Positions 43,037 through 51,279 of a stretch of DNA of 56,215 bases are shown here, one piece after another (positions within the stretch are counted from its first letter, which is position 1; every line of letters starts with the position of its first letter). Both the position numbers and the translations under genes were made by a program. This DNA is from Micromonospora noduli. Its GTDB lineage: Bacteria; Actinomycetota; Actinomycetes; Mycobacteriales; Micromonosporaceae. Where the stretch lies: contig NZ_PYAK01000037.1 of NCBI RefSeq assembly GCF_003264365.1, positions 1 through 56,215 of the forward strand, given 5' to 3'. The notes beneath the pieces were generated by a model. It saw nothing but the letters and a program-made list of their open reading frames with translations, was not told where the DNA came from and did no database searches.

Positions 43037-43462
43037 TCAGGTGCTCTGCTCGGCCGAGCGGGCGGCGACCCGCTCGTAGCGTTGCCGGGCCGCCTGTGCG
43101 CTGCCCAGCCCCAGCCCGTACGCGATCGCCTGCCAGGTCAGCCCCCGGTCGCGGGCCAGCGTCAGCAGGCCGGCTTCCAGGGCGTCCAGCTCGGCGCGGA
43201 CGTGGGGCAGCAGGGTCAGCGCGGCGGTGAGGTCCGCTGCGTCGATCGGCTCCTCCGCGGGTTCGCGCTCGGCCCCGCCGGCGGCGAGCGCGGTGACCAG
43301 GGCGACGGCCTCCCACGGGTCGAGCACGTACGGGTGGGCCCACCGGCCCCGCCGCGTGTCGGTGCCGGCGTGCCGCTCGCTGATCCGCTGTAACGCCTCG
43401 TGGGTGCGGTGGGCGCGGGCCCGGCCAGGGTTCGGCGCGGTGAAGATGTCCTCGGTCGTCAT
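43037..43462 (-). CDS. small HTH protein of unknown function
   Basis: 141 residues, soluble, no signal. A C-terminal helix-turn-helix-like segment reads LTWQAIAYGLGLGSAQAARQ followed by RYERV, similar to sigma-70 region 4 or small actinobacterial DNA-binding proteins. The N-terminal part has HEALQRISERH and an acidic alanine-rich middle. The ATG at 43462 coincides with the expected transcription start of a TTGACA promoter, so the mRNA may be leaderless. DNA binding is inferred only from the HTH-like segment. Confidence 0.6.
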   Translation of the reverse strand: MTTEDIFTAPNPGRARAHRTHEALQRISERHAGTDTRRGRWAHPYVLDPWEAVALVTALAAGGAEREPAEEPIDAADLTAALTLLPHVRAELDALEAGLLTLARDRGLTWQAIAYGLGLGSAQAARQRYERVAARSAEQST

Positions 43463-43468
43463 ACCCCG

Positions 43469-43497
43469 AGCACACCGTATGAATGACTGATTGTCAA
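43469..43497 (-). promoter_or_regulatory. promoter of the small HTH gene
   Basis: On the minus strand TTGACA (43497-43492), a 17-nt spacer and TGTGCT (43474-43469). The repeat TGAC-N5-GTCA overlaps the -35, a possible autoregulatory site. Confidence 0.45.
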
Positions 43498-43509
43498 CGA
43501 AATGTTGAA

Positions 43510-43542
43510 GCCTGGCGGCACGGGCATGCCATGCCGCCAGGC
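43510..43542 (-). terminator. terminator of the secreted protein gene
   Basis: A perfect 11-bp stem (43510-43520 with 43532-43542) and 11-nt loop, directly after the minus-strand stop at 43549. Confidence 0.65.
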
Positions 43543-43548
43543 GACGCC

Positions 43549-44004
43549 TCAGAGCGCCAGGTTGAACTTGCGCTCGTCGTGCATAGGTGTGCAGTACGGG
43601 TCACAGGGGTGCGCGTTCAGCACGCCGAACGCGACGCCCGCTGCGAACGGACGCTCGACCGGGACCACCGCGATCCGCACCTGCTGGGTGCCCTCCGCGC
43701 AGGTGACCCTCCGAACCGTCGTGCCCGCGCGCATCGTCTGGCCGACCGCCTGCGCGACCTTGACCTCGAGGTCGAAGTCGATGGCCTTCGAGCAGGTCAC
43801 GGTGACCGGCACGATCGCCGCCGCGCCGTTCGCCTCGATCTTGCCCGTGGCGCCGACCACGAACGCGGTCACTGACGCGTTGTCGGCCTGCGCCGCGGCC
43901 CGCAGCGGGACGCTCGCGCTGGCCGACGGTGTGAAGGCCACTGTCGCGGCTGCCGCGACGAGCCCGGTGGCGATCAGTGGTCGCCGGATGCTCCGTACGG
44001 TCAT
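43549..44004 (-). CDS. secreted hypothetical protein
   Basis: 151 residues. A basic start (MTVRSIRRPL) and hydrophobic stretch ending in PSASAS form a Sec-type signal peptide. The mature part is small and beta-rich, with two cysteine pairs (TCSK with VTCAEG, and HPCDPYCTP). I recognise no family. The ATG at 44004 has a GGGAGG site; the extended frame upstream is not conserved-looking. It is divergent from the DNA glycosylase gene. Confidence 0.65.
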   Translation of the reverse strand: MTVRSIRRPLIATGLVAAAATVAFTPSASASVPLRAAAQADNASVTAFVVGATGKIEANGAAAIVPVTVTCSKAIDFDLEVKVAQAVGQTMRAGTTVRRVTCAEGTQQVRIAVVPVERPFAAGVAFGVLNAHPCDPYCTPMHDERKFNLAL

Positions 44005-44164
44005 GGTGATTCCCTCCCGTGATGTCGTCGCTCCCTGCGACGACATCGGGAACACTCCCGAGCCGACGGTCCGGTTTCACTGTTCGGCCGGCTGTCTGAT
44101 GTGCGACGTGAGTCTTGTTCGGGCCGGCGCTGAATGGTCGGCGCCGGGCCGGTGGCGGGATGGG

Positions 44165-44176
44165 TACCGTCGGGAC
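44165..44176 (+). promoter_or_regulatory. leaderless promoter of the DNA glycosylase
   Basis: TACCGT (44165-44170), six bases, then the ATG at 44177. Confidence 0.35.
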
Positions 44177-44818
44177 ATGGCCCTGTCGTCCGGTGATCGC
44201 AGCACCGACACCGACCTGGCGGCGCTGGCGGACCTGCTCGCCGGTCCACTGCTGCCGGCGGCGCGCGGGCTGCTCGGCTGCCGACTGCACGCCGGCGGGG
44301 TCACCGTCCGGATCACCGAGGTCGAGGCGTACGCGGGAAGTGGCGGCGATCCCGCCTCGCACGCCCATCGGGGCCGCACCCCGCGCAACGCCGTGATGTT
44401 CGGCCCCGCTGGGTACGCCTACGTCTACTTCACCTACGGGATGCACTGGTGCATGAACGTGGTCACCGGGGTCGAGGGGGCGGCCTCCGCCGTGCTGCTG
44501 CGCGCCGGCGAGGTGGTCGACGGGCTGGCCACGGCACGGGAGCGCCGGCCGGCCATCCGGCGGGACCTGGACCTGGCCCGCGGGCCTGCCCGGCTCTGCT
44601 CCGCGCTCGGCATCGACCGCGAGGCGTACGGGGCGTACCTGCTCGGCGACGGCCCGGTCCGCCTGCGGCCCCCGGCCCGGCCGGTGCCGCCGGAGACGGT
44701 GGTGGCGGGTCCCCGGGTCGGGGTGACCGGCGCCCACGACCTGCCCTGGCGGTTCTGGCTGGACGGCGATCCCACGGTCAGCGCCTACCGCCGGCACGTG
44801 CCGCGCGTCCGGCGCTGA
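44177..44818 (+). CDS. mpg: 3-methyladenine (alkyladenine) DNA glycosylase
   Basis: 213 residues, the AAG/MPG family, which removes alkylated purines from DNA. Family blocks are ITEVEAYAGSGGDPASHAHRG (split by the catalytic Glu in EVEAY), RNAVMFGPAGYAYVYFTYG and GMHWCMNVV. The ATG at 44177 gives the expected length and lies 6 nt after a -10-like box; longer frames upstream overlap the divergent gene. It is a monocistronic housekeeping repair gene. Confidence 0.92.
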   Translation: MALSSGDRSTDTDLAALADLLAGPLLPAARGLLGCRLHAGGVTVRITEVEAYAGSGGDPASHAHRGRTPRNAVMFGPAGYAYVYFTYGMHWCMNVVTGVEGAASAVLLRAGEVVDGLATARERRPAIRRDLDLARGPARLCSALGIDREAYGAYLLGDGPVRLRPPARPVPPETVVAGPRVGVTGAHDLPWRFWLDGDPTVSAYRRHVPRVRR

Positions 44819-44863
44819 GCGCCCTTGCGGCGTGTGGGCGCCGGAGTCTGTCGGGGGGTGTGG

Positions 44864-44869
44864 CCATAA
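44864..44869 (+). promoter_or_regulatory. -10 box for the BNR-propeller gene
   Basis: CATAAT lies 36 nt before the ATG, which has GGAGG upstream. Confidence 0.35.
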
Positions 44870-44905
44870 TCACCGGACCTGCTCACCGACGGTTCGGAGG
44901 ACGTC

Positions 44906-45991
44906 ATGGCGACACTGCTCGCGATCGGCACAGCCAAGGGATTGTTTCTGGCCACCAGCACCGACGACCGGCGTAGTTGGGAGATCACCGGCCCGCACTT
45001 TCCGATGACCGGTGTCTACGCGGTCGCGGTCGACACCCGTCGTTCCACCCCGCGGCTGCTCGCCGGCATGACCAGCTCACACTTCGGCCCCAGCGTCGCC
45101 ACCAGCGACGACCTCGGCGCCTCCTGGGACGAGCCCGACCAGGCGCCGGTCGCGTTTCCGGCCGACACCGGCGTCTCCCTCGGCCGCGTCTGGCAGCTGA
45201 TGCCGGCCGGCCCCGACGAGCCGGACGTCATCTGGGCCGGCACCGAACCCTCGGCGCTGTTCAAGTCCACCGACGGTGGTCGCAGCTTCGAGCTGGTCCG
45301 TTCCCTCTGGGACCACCCGCACCGCCCACAGTGGGAGGCCGGCTTCGGTGGTCAGGCCGTGCACACAGTGCTGCCCCACCCGCGTGACCCGGCTCGGCTG
45401 CTGGTCGCCATGTCCACCGGCGGGGTCTACCGCTCGGAGGACGCCGGGGCGAGTTGGGCGCCGGGCAACACCGGCATCCGCGCCTACTTCATGCCTGACG
45501 AGTGGCCGGAGTTCGGCCAGTGCGTGCACAAGGTCGCCCGGGACGCCGGCAACCCCGAGCGGCTGTACGCGCAGAACCACCACGGCGTCTACCGCTCCGA
45601 CGACGACGGCCGCACCTGGTCCTCGATCGCCGATGGGCTGCCCAGCGACTTCGGCTTCCCGATGGTGGCCCACCCGGGGCGCGGCGGCACGGTGTGGACC
45701 TTCCCGTTGGTGGCCGACGGCGAGCGGTTCCCGACCGACCACCGCTGCCGGGTGTTCCGCTCCGCCGACGCCGGCGGCAAGTGGGAGCCGCTGTCGGTCG
45801 GGCTGCCCGAGGGCCCGTTCTATCCGGCGGTTCTGCGGGACGCGATGTGCGCCGACGACGCCACCCCCGGTGGCGTCTACTTCGGCACCCGCTCCGGCTC
45901 GGTCTTCGCCAGCCGCGACGAGGGCGACTCCTGGTCCACTGTCGCGGCGCACCTGCCCGACGTGCTCTGCGTTCGCGCCGCGGAGGTCTGA
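44906..45991 (+). CDS. BNR/Asp-box beta-propeller protein
   Basis: 361 residues, no signal peptide, so cytoplasmic. At least six Asp-box motifs occur: STDDRRSW, SDDLGASW, STDGGRSF, SEDAGASW, SDDDGRTW, SADAGGKW and SRDEGDSW, spaced about 45-60 residues apart as in sialidase/sortilin-type propellers. No catalytic sialidase residues are evident, so an enzyme label is not justified. It is followed after 2 nt by a MoaD/ThiS-type sulfur-carrier-like gene, suggesting a shared function. Confidence 0.8.
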   Translation: MATLLAIGTAKGLFLATSTDDRRSWEITGPHFPMTGVYAVAVDTRRSTPRLLAGMTSSHFGPSVATSDDLGASWDEPDQAPVAFPADTGVSLGRVWQLMPAGPDEPDVIWAGTEPSALFKSTDGGRSFELVRSLWDHPHRPQWEAGFGGQAVHTVLPHPRDPARLLVAMSTGGVYRSEDAGASWAPGNTGIRAYFMPDEWPEFGQCVHKVARDAGNPERLYAQNHHGVYRSDDDGRTWSSIADGLPSDFGFPMVAHPGRGGTVWTFPLVADGERFPTDHRCRVFRSADAGGKWEPLSVGLPEGPFYPAVLRDAMCADDATPGGVYFGTRSGSVFASRDEGDSWSTVAAHLPDVLCVRAAEV

Positions 45992-45993
45992 GC

Positions 45994-46269
45994 GTGGTCA
46001 CCGTGCTGCTGCCCGGCCCGCTGCGCGGCGAGGCCGGGGGCGCGAGTCGGCTGAACGTCACCGCCGCCGGGACGCTGCGGGCGGTCCTCGACGAGATGGC
46101 CGTCGCGCACCCCCGGCTGGCCCGACGCATCCGCGACGAGCGTGGCGAGCTGCGCCGCTACGTCAACGTCTTCGTCGACGGGGAAGACTGCCGGCACTCC
46201 GGCGGTCTGGCCACCCCGGTCAAGGACGGCGCGGAGGTGCAGGTGCTGCCGTCGGTCGCTGGCGGCTGA
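45994..46269 (+). CDS. MoaD/ThiS-family small protein
   Basis: 91 residues with a ubiquitin-like fold pattern (VTVLLPGPLR, then TLRAVLDEM, then RYVNVFVDGED) and a C-terminal GG that is normally thiocarboxylated in sulfur carriers. No other molybdopterin or thiamine genes are nearby, so it need not be a true MoaD. It is co-transcribed with the propeller gene (GTG 45994, 2 nt after the upstream stop). A hairpin follows its stop. Confidence 0.8.
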   Translation: MVTVLLPGPLRGEAGGASRLNVTAAGTLRAVLDEMAVAHPRLARRIRDERGELRRYVNVFVDGEDCRHSGGLATPVKDGAEVQVLPSVAGG

Positions 46270-46276
46270 CCGGGCC

Positions 46277-46305
46277 GACACCGAGGGGATTCCCGACCCG
46301 GTGTC
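46277..46305 (+). terminator. hairpin after the MoaD-like gene
   Basis: GACACCG (46277-46283) pairs with CGGTGTC (46299-46305); the loop contains a further GGGA/TCCC pairing. Confidence 0.45.
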
Positions 46306-46430
46306 CCGTTACGGGGGTGACCGGCGCCACTGCGGGGCGTCCCGCCGACGGAATAGTTGCGTCGTCAAATAAGTTGAGAGCTGCGTCCGGGTACCACGCC
46401 GGCACCCGGTTGACACGCGAGGAGCTGGTC

Positions 46431-47573
46431 ATGCAGTTCGGAATCTTCACCGTCGGTGACGTCACGGTCGATCCGACCACCGGTCGGGAGCCGACCGAGC
46501 ATGAGCGGATCAAGGCGATGGTCGCGATCGCGTTGAAGGCCGAGGAGGTCGGCCTGGACGTCTTCGCCACCGGCGAGCACCACAACCCGCCGTTCGTGCC
46601 GTCGTCGCCGACCACCATGCTCGGCTACATCGCCGCGCGTACCGAGCGGCTGCTGCTGTCCACCGCCACCACGCTGATCACCACCAACGACCCGGTGAAG
46701 ATCGCCGAGGACTACGCGATGCTCCAGCACCTCTCCGACGGCCGGGTGGACCTCATGATGGGTCGCGGCAACACCGGCCCGGTCTACCCGTGGTTCGGCA
46801 AGGACATCCGCGCCGGCATCCCCCTGGCCATCGAGAACTACGACCTGCTGCACCGGCTGTGGCGCGAGGACGTGGTCGACTGGAAGGGCAAGTACCGCAC
46901 CCCGTTGCAGTCGTTCACCTCGACACCGCGCCCGCTCGACGGCGTGCCCCCGTTCGTCTGGCACGGCTCGATCCGCAGCCCGGAGATCGCCGAGCAGGCC
47001 GCGTACTACGGTGACGGCTTCTTCGCCAACCACATCTTCTGGCCCAAGGAGCACACCCAGCGGATGATCGCGCTCTACCGCCAGCGGTACGCGCACTACG
47101 GCCACGGCTCCGCCGACCAGGCCATCGTCGGCCTCGGTGGGCAGGTGTTCATGCGCCGCAACTCGCAGGACGCGGTCCGGGAGTTCCGGCCCTACTTCGA
47201 CAACGCCCCGGTCTACGGGCACGGGCCGTCGCTGGAGGAGTTCACCCGGGAGACCCCGCTGACCGTGGGCAGCCCGCAGCAGGTCATCGACCGCACGCTC
47301 GGCTTCCGGGAGTACGTCGGTGACTACCAGCGGCAGCTGTTCCTGATGGACCACGCCGGGTTGCCGCTGAAGACCGTGCTGGAGCAGCTCGACCTGCTCG
47401 GCGAGGAGGTCGTGCCGGTGCTGCGCAAGGAGTTCGCCGCGCTGCGTCCGGCGCACGTGCCGGCGGCGCCGACGCACGCCTCGCTGGTCGCTGCCGCGGG
47501 CGGTGCCAAGGACAGCACCGTGCACGCCGTCGACGACGTGACCGGCAAGGCGCCGGAGGGGGCGACCCGATGA
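46431..47573 (+). CDS. luciferase-like FMN-dependent monooxygenase (LLM class)
   Basis: 380 residues with a TIM-barrel bacterial-luciferase pattern: MQFGIFTVGD, LDVFATGEHHNPPF, LSTATTLITTNDPVKIAEDY and DGRVDLMMGRGNTGP, which contribute to the flavin site. It uses reduced FMN, presumably from the FMN reductase encoded next (ATGA overlap). The pair resembles the CE1758/CE1759-type monooxygenase and reductase of actinobacteria. The substrate is unknown. The ATG at 46431 follows GAGGAGC; longer upstream frames overlap the propeller gene. Confidence 0.88.
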   Translation: MQFGIFTVGDVTVDPTTGREPTEHERIKAMVAIALKAEEVGLDVFATGEHHNPPFVPSSPTTMLGYIAARTERLLLSTATTLITTNDPVKIAEDYAMLQHLSDGRVDLMMGRGNTGPVYPWFGKDIRAGIPLAIENYDLLHRLWREDVVDWKGKYRTPLQSFTSTPRPLDGVPPFVWHGSIRSPEIAEQAAYYGDGFFANHIFWPKEHTQRMIALYRQRYAHYGHGSADQAIVGLGGQVFMRRNSQDAVREFRPYFDNAPVYGHGPSLEEFTRETPLTVGSPQQVIDRTLGFREYVGDYQRQLFLMDHAGLPLKTVLEQLDLLGEEVVPVLRKEFAALRPAHVPAAPTHASLVAAAGGAKDSTVHAVDDVTGKAPEGATR

Positions 47574-48205
47574 CCCGCCGCACCCTGGCCGTGGTCTCGG
47601 CGGGGCTGAGTCAGCCCTCGTCGACCCGGCTGCTCGCCGACCAGCTCGCCGCGGCCACCCGCGACGAGTTGGTCCGGCGCGGCTCCGAAGTGGAGCTGCA
47701 CGTCGTCGACCTGCGCGAGTACGCCCACGACGTGGTGAACAACATGCTCACCGGGTTCGCGCCGGCGGCGCTGCGCGAGGTCATCGACACGGTGACCGGG
47801 GCGGACGGGCTCATCGCCGTCACCCCGATCTTCAGCGCCTCGTACAACGGGCTGTTCAAGTCCTTCTTCGACGTGTTGGATTCCGAGTCGCTGGTCGACC
47901 GGCCGGTGCTGATCGGCGCGACCGGCGGCACCGCCCGGCACTCGTTGGCACTGGAGCACGCCGTCCGCCCGATGTTCGCCTACCTTCGGTCGGTGGTCGT
48001 CCCGACCGCGGTCTTCGCCGCCCCGGAGGACTGGGCCGACGGCACCGCCGATGGCGCGTTGCGCGCTCGGATCCGGCGCGCCGCCGGGGAGTTGGCCGAC
48101 CAGATCGAACGCCGACCGCCGGCCACCGGGCCGGCCGACCCGTTCGCCCTCACCACCGACTTCCTGCAGATGCTCGGCCGAGGTGACGGCGAGCCGGTCA
48201 ACTGA
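47570..48205 (+). CDS. NADPH-dependent FMN reductase
   Basis: 211 residues, flavodoxin-like. VVSAGLSQPSSTRLLADQL holds the FMN phosphate loop, VTPIFSASYNGLFKSFFD is the flavin-ring segment, and GATGGTARHSL is the second loop. It probably supplies FMNH2 to the monooxygenase encoded immediately upstream (4-nt overlap). Its last 8 nt overlap the end of the convergent stress-protein gene. Confidence 0.9.
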   Translation: MTRRTLAVVSAGLSQPSSTRLLADQLAAATRDELVRRGSEVELHVVDLREYAHDVVNNMLTGFAPAALREVIDTVTGADGLIAVTPIFSASYNGLFKSFFDVLDSESLVDRPVLIGATGGTARHSLALEHAVRPMFAYLRSVVVPTAVFAAPEDWADGTADGALRARIRRAAGELADQIERRPPATGPADPFALTTDFLQMLGRGDGEPVN

Positions 48206-49070
48206 GCGGGTGGGCGACCAGCACCGGGCAGTGCGCGTGCTGGATCGCCGCCTGACTGACCGACCCGAGCAGCAGACCGGCGAACCCGGCCCGGCCCCGG
48301 GTGCCCACGACCAGCAGCGACGCCGTGCCGCTGGCCTCGATGAGCCCTTGGGCCGCGCCGGCCGCCCGGACCGGATGCTCGCGCACGACCAGGTCGGGGT
48401 GTTCGGCGCGCACCACGGCGGAGGCGTCGGCCAGGAGTCGCACCGCCTCGGCCTGGTACGCGGCCTGCGACTCCTCGATTTCCTCCGGCACCGCCCGGTC
48501 GCCGTTCGAAGGACCGACGTGCACCAGCACCAGCGGCACGTCCCGTAGCGCCGCCTCGTGAGCGCCCAGACCCACGGCGAGTCGGGACGACTCGGAGCCG
48601 TCCACGCCCACCAGCACCGGGCCGTCCACCGGGATCGGCTGCTCGTCCGGGCGGACCACCAGCACCGGGCAGTGCGCGTGCGCGGCCACCTGCGTGCCGA
48701 CCGAGCCGAGCAGCAGCCCGGCGAACCCGCCCAGGCCACGGCTGCCCACCACGACCAGCTCCGCCCGGCGGGACTCCTCAATCATGGTCGCCCCCGGGCC
48801 CCCGAGGACCTGACGCACCTCGACGGCGAGGCCGGGCCACCGGGCGGTCAGCTCGGCCGCCGTGCGCTCCAACATCTGCTGCGCCTCCTCGGACGGCGCC
48901 GGCACCCCGAGGTCGTACGGGTTGAGTGGCACGCCGTAGCCGGACGGATGCAGGTAGCCGTGCACCAGGAGCAGCGGTCGGGACCGGAGCACGGCGGCCC
49001 GCGCCGCGTGTTCGGCGGCGACGAAGCTGGACGGCGATCCGTCCACGCCCACCACGACAGGTCGGTTCAT
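48198..49070 (-). CDS. tandem universal stress protein (UspA)
   Basis: 290 residues made of two Usp domains. Each has an ATP-binding G-2x-G-9x-G-S pattern: GSRGLGGFAGLLLGSV in the first and GTRGRAGFAGLLLGSVSQ in the second. The start VVVGVDGSPSSFVAAEHAAR and the repeat LVGVDGSESSRLAVGLGAHE mark the domain beginnings. Two-domain Usp proteins are common in actinobacteria and respond to hypoxia or redox stress (family knowledge). It is divergent from the ArsR gene across 137 nt. Confidence 0.93.
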   Translation of the reverse strand: MNRPVVVGVDGSPSSFVAAEHAARAAVLRSRPLLLVHGYLHPSGYGVPLNPYDLGVPAPSEEAQQMLERTAAELTARWPGLAVEVRQVLGGPGATMIEESRRAELVVVGSRGLGGFAGLLLGSVGTQVAAHAHCPVLVVRPDEQPIPVDGPVLVGVDGSESSRLAVGLGAHEAALRDVPLVLVHVGPSNGDRAVPEEIEESQAAYQAEAVRLLADASAVVRAEHPDLVVREHPVRAAGAAQGLIEASGTASLLVVGTRGRAGFAGLLLGSVSQAAIQHAHCPVLVAHPLS

Positions 49071-49172
49071 CGGCGCTCCCTGGGTCGGTCAGGTCATTGT
49101 CGACCGCTCAGCCGCGTCGGCGGGGCCGGACGCGCCGGCCCCGGCGGTTCCGGCCAGCCGCCCATCCGGCGC

Positions 49173-49207
49173 TTGCACGTAATTACGTAAGTTCGTAGTA
49201 TCGACAT
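49173..49207 (+). promoter_or_regulatory. leaderless arsR promoter with palindromic operator
   Basis: TTGCAC (49173-49178), a 17-nt spacer and TAGTAT (49196-49201), then six bases to the GTG at 49208. The perfect palindrome ACGTAATTACGT (49177-49188) fills the spacer start, and TACGTAAG follows. It fits a repressor site for the ArsR protein itself. Confidence 0.6.
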
Positions 49208-49708
49208 GTGAACACCGTGGAAGATCGACTCGCCGCGCTGGAAGCACAGGTTGCCGCGTTGAGCGAACGGCTCGCCGCCGCACCGCCACCACCCGCGCCC
49301 GAGGGCACCTTCTGGGCGCTCGACGGCCTCAAACAGCGCCTGCCAACCGACGGGTCGGGCGCGGTGCTCTACACCGGCACCGTCCGCGTCGCCGGCCAGC
49401 ACTACGACTGGCAGTACGGCCGCACCGTCGACGACCTGCTCGCCGCCGACTGGACGGAGCTGCCCAGCACCCTCTCCGCGTTGGCCCACCCGGTGCGGCT
49501 GCGGCTACTGCGGGAGATCCTCGGCGGCCGGCAGAGCACCAGCGAGCTGGCCGAGATCGAGGAGTTGGGCACCACCGGCCAACTGCACCACCACCTGCGC
49601 CAGATCACCGCCGCCGGTTGGCTGCGCAGCGCCGGCCGAGGCCGGTACGCGGTCCCCGCCGAACGCGTGGTGCCGCTGTTGGCCATCCTCACCGCCGCCG
49701 GCCGCTGA
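49208..49708 (+). CDS. ArsR-type winged-helix regulator
   Basis: 166 residues. An N-terminal coiled-coil-prone stretch (DRLAALEAQVAALSERLA) and proline-rich linker precede a winged helix: STLSALAHPVRLRLLREILG and STSELAEIEELGTTGQLH, then HHLRQITAAGWL. No metal-binding cysteines are visible, so it is probably not a metal sensor. GTG 49208 coincides with the expected transcription start. It is probably autoregulated and may control the adjacent membrane hydrolase gene 49 nt downstream. Confidence 0.85.
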   Translation: MNTVEDRLAALEAQVAALSERLAAAPPPPAPEGTFWALDGLKQRLPTDGSGAVLYTGTVRVAGQHYDWQYGRTVDDLLAADWTELPSTLSALAHPVRLRLLREILGGRQSTSELAEIEELGTTGQLHHHLRQITAAGWLRSAGRGRYAVPAERVVPLLAILTAAGR

Positions 49709-49757
49709 CCAGACGCGGCTCGGCCGCCCGTCCGACGACCCCCACGGAGGAACCACC

Positions 49758-51233
49758 ATGCGCCGCACGACCGCCACCGTCCTCGTCGTCGTGCTGATCG
49801 CCGGCCTGGTCGGGGTGGCGTTGATGCCCCGGGTGCCCCGACTCGGGGCGCAGACCACCGGCGATCGCGACCTGGCCGCTGCCGCCCGGTCGGCCACACC
49901 CGACCCGTCGGGGCTCCGCGGGCTCGCCGTCGCCCTGGTCGAGAACGGCCGGATCCGCACCGCCGGCCTGGGTGACCGGGACCTCGCCGGTCGGCCCGTG
50001 GAGCCGGGCACCCCGTTCGAGATCGGCTCGGTCACCAAGGCGCTCACCGGCATGCTCCTCGCCGACCAGGTCGCCGCCGGTGTCGTCGGCCCCGACGACC
50101 GGCTCGGTAGCACCTGGCCCGAGGTCACCGGCCCCGCCCGCGACGTCACGCTCGCCGAACTCGCCAGCCACCGCGCCGGCCTGCCCCGGCTGGCCCCCGG
50201 CTCCCCGCTGGGATGGGCACGCATCCTCTGGTCCAACGTCTCGGGCGGAAACCCCTACGCCGGGCAGGGCGTCGACGCCATCCGCAGCGCCACCGACCGG
50301 ATCAGCACCGACGACGACGAGCGCGGCGAGGTCCACTACTCCAACCTCGGGCCGTCCGTGCTCGGCCACGCGCTCGCCGCGAAGGCCGGGTTCGCGTACC
50401 CCGAGCTGCTGCACGCCCGGCTGTTACGGCCGCTCGGCATGACGGCCACCGTCATCGCCAGCCGCGACGACGACCTGCCGGCCGGTCGCGCCCAGGGCAG
50501 CCGGGCCGGCGGCCGGCCGCTCGATCCGTGGGCGGGAGCCGGCTACGCGCCGGCCGGCGCCGGCCCCTGGTCAACGGCGGAGGACCTCGGCCGGCTGCTC
50601 GCCGCGACCCTCGCCGGCACCGCACCAGGCGCCGACGCCGCCACCGCCCGTTACCGCGAGGACGACGACACCCGCATCGGGTACGGCTGGTTCACCACCC
50701 GGCACGGCGATCGCGAGGTGGTCTGGCACAACGGCTCTACCGGCGGGTTCCGGTCCTACGTCGGCCTCGAACGGGCGACCGGCCGGGCGGTGGTGGTGCT
50801 CGGCAACACCGACAAGGGCGTCGAGCCGATCGGGCTGCGGCTGCTCGGGATGTCACCGAAGGAGGCCGACTCGGCGACGTCGATGGTGCTGCCGTGGATC
50901 GGCGCCGGCCTCGCGGTGGCCTTCACCTTCCTCGGCGGCATCTCCCTGCTCGGCACCGCCCGCCGCCGCCAACTGGACCAGGTGACGCTGCTGGCGGCGG
51001 CGGTCTGGGCGTTCGCCTATCTGGGGTTGGGGCACCGGTTGGGGGACTGGTCGGTGGTGCCGGCCTGGCTGTGGCCGCTCGGCGCCGGCCTGTCGGCGGC
51101 GGGGGTGGCAGTGGCGGCGATCCGGTGGCGTGCCCTGCCGGTGGTCGACGCGCGGGTGCCGTGGCGTCGGCTGCTGTCGGTGGCGAGTTCGCTGGTGGCC
51201 GCCGTGCTGGCGGTCGTAGCCGTCGCCGGCTGA
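49758..51233 (+). CDS. membrane-anchored serine hydrolase (beta-lactamase family)
   Basis: 491 residues. An N-terminal membrane anchor or signal spans residues 6-23. The beta-lactamase/esterase-type domain has the SxxK nucleophile S91-V-T-K94, YSN as the YxN motif, and HNGSTGG near the end of the domain as the third conserved box. Four hydrophobic segments form the C-terminal ~110 residues. The likely role is an esterase or peptidase outside the membrane; the substrate is unknown. The ATG at 49758 follows GGAGG. It is downstream of the ArsR gene on the same strand. Confidence 0.88.
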   Translation: MRRTTATVLVVVLIAGLVGVALMPRVPRLGAQTTGDRDLAAAARSATPDPSGLRGLAVALVENGRIRTAGLGDRDLAGRPVEPGTPFEIGSVTKALTGMLLADQVAAGVVGPDDRLGSTWPEVTGPARDVTLAELASHRAGLPRLAPGSPLGWARILWSNVSGGNPYAGQGVDAIRSATDRISTDDDERGEVHYSNLGPSVLGHALAAKAGFAYPELLHARLLRPLGMTATVIASRDDDLPAGRAQGSRAGGRPLDPWAGAGYAPAGAGPWSTAEDLGRLLAATLAGTAPGADAATARYREDDDTRIGYGWFTTRHGDREVVWHNGSTGGFRSYVGLERATGRAVVVLGNTDKGVEPIGLRLLGMSPKEADSATSMVLPWIGAGLAVAFTFLGGISLLGTARRRQLDQVTLLAAAVWAFAYLGLGHRLGDWSVVPAWLWPLGAGLSAAGVAVAAIRWRALPVVDARVPWRRLLSVASSLVAAVLAVVAVAG

Positions 51234-51267
51234 CTCCGCGCCGCGGCTTCGCGTCACAGCCGTTGCG

Positions 51268-51279
51268 TACCCTCGGCCG
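51268..51279 (+). promoter_or_regulatory. leaderless promoter of the GNAT gene
   Basis: TACCCT (51268-51273), six bases, then ATG 51280. Confidence 0.35.

Noticed and set aside
45276..46430. N-terminal extension of the monooxygenase frame
   Set aside because: It overlaps the propeller and MoaD-like genes in another frame; the conserved protein begins at 46431.
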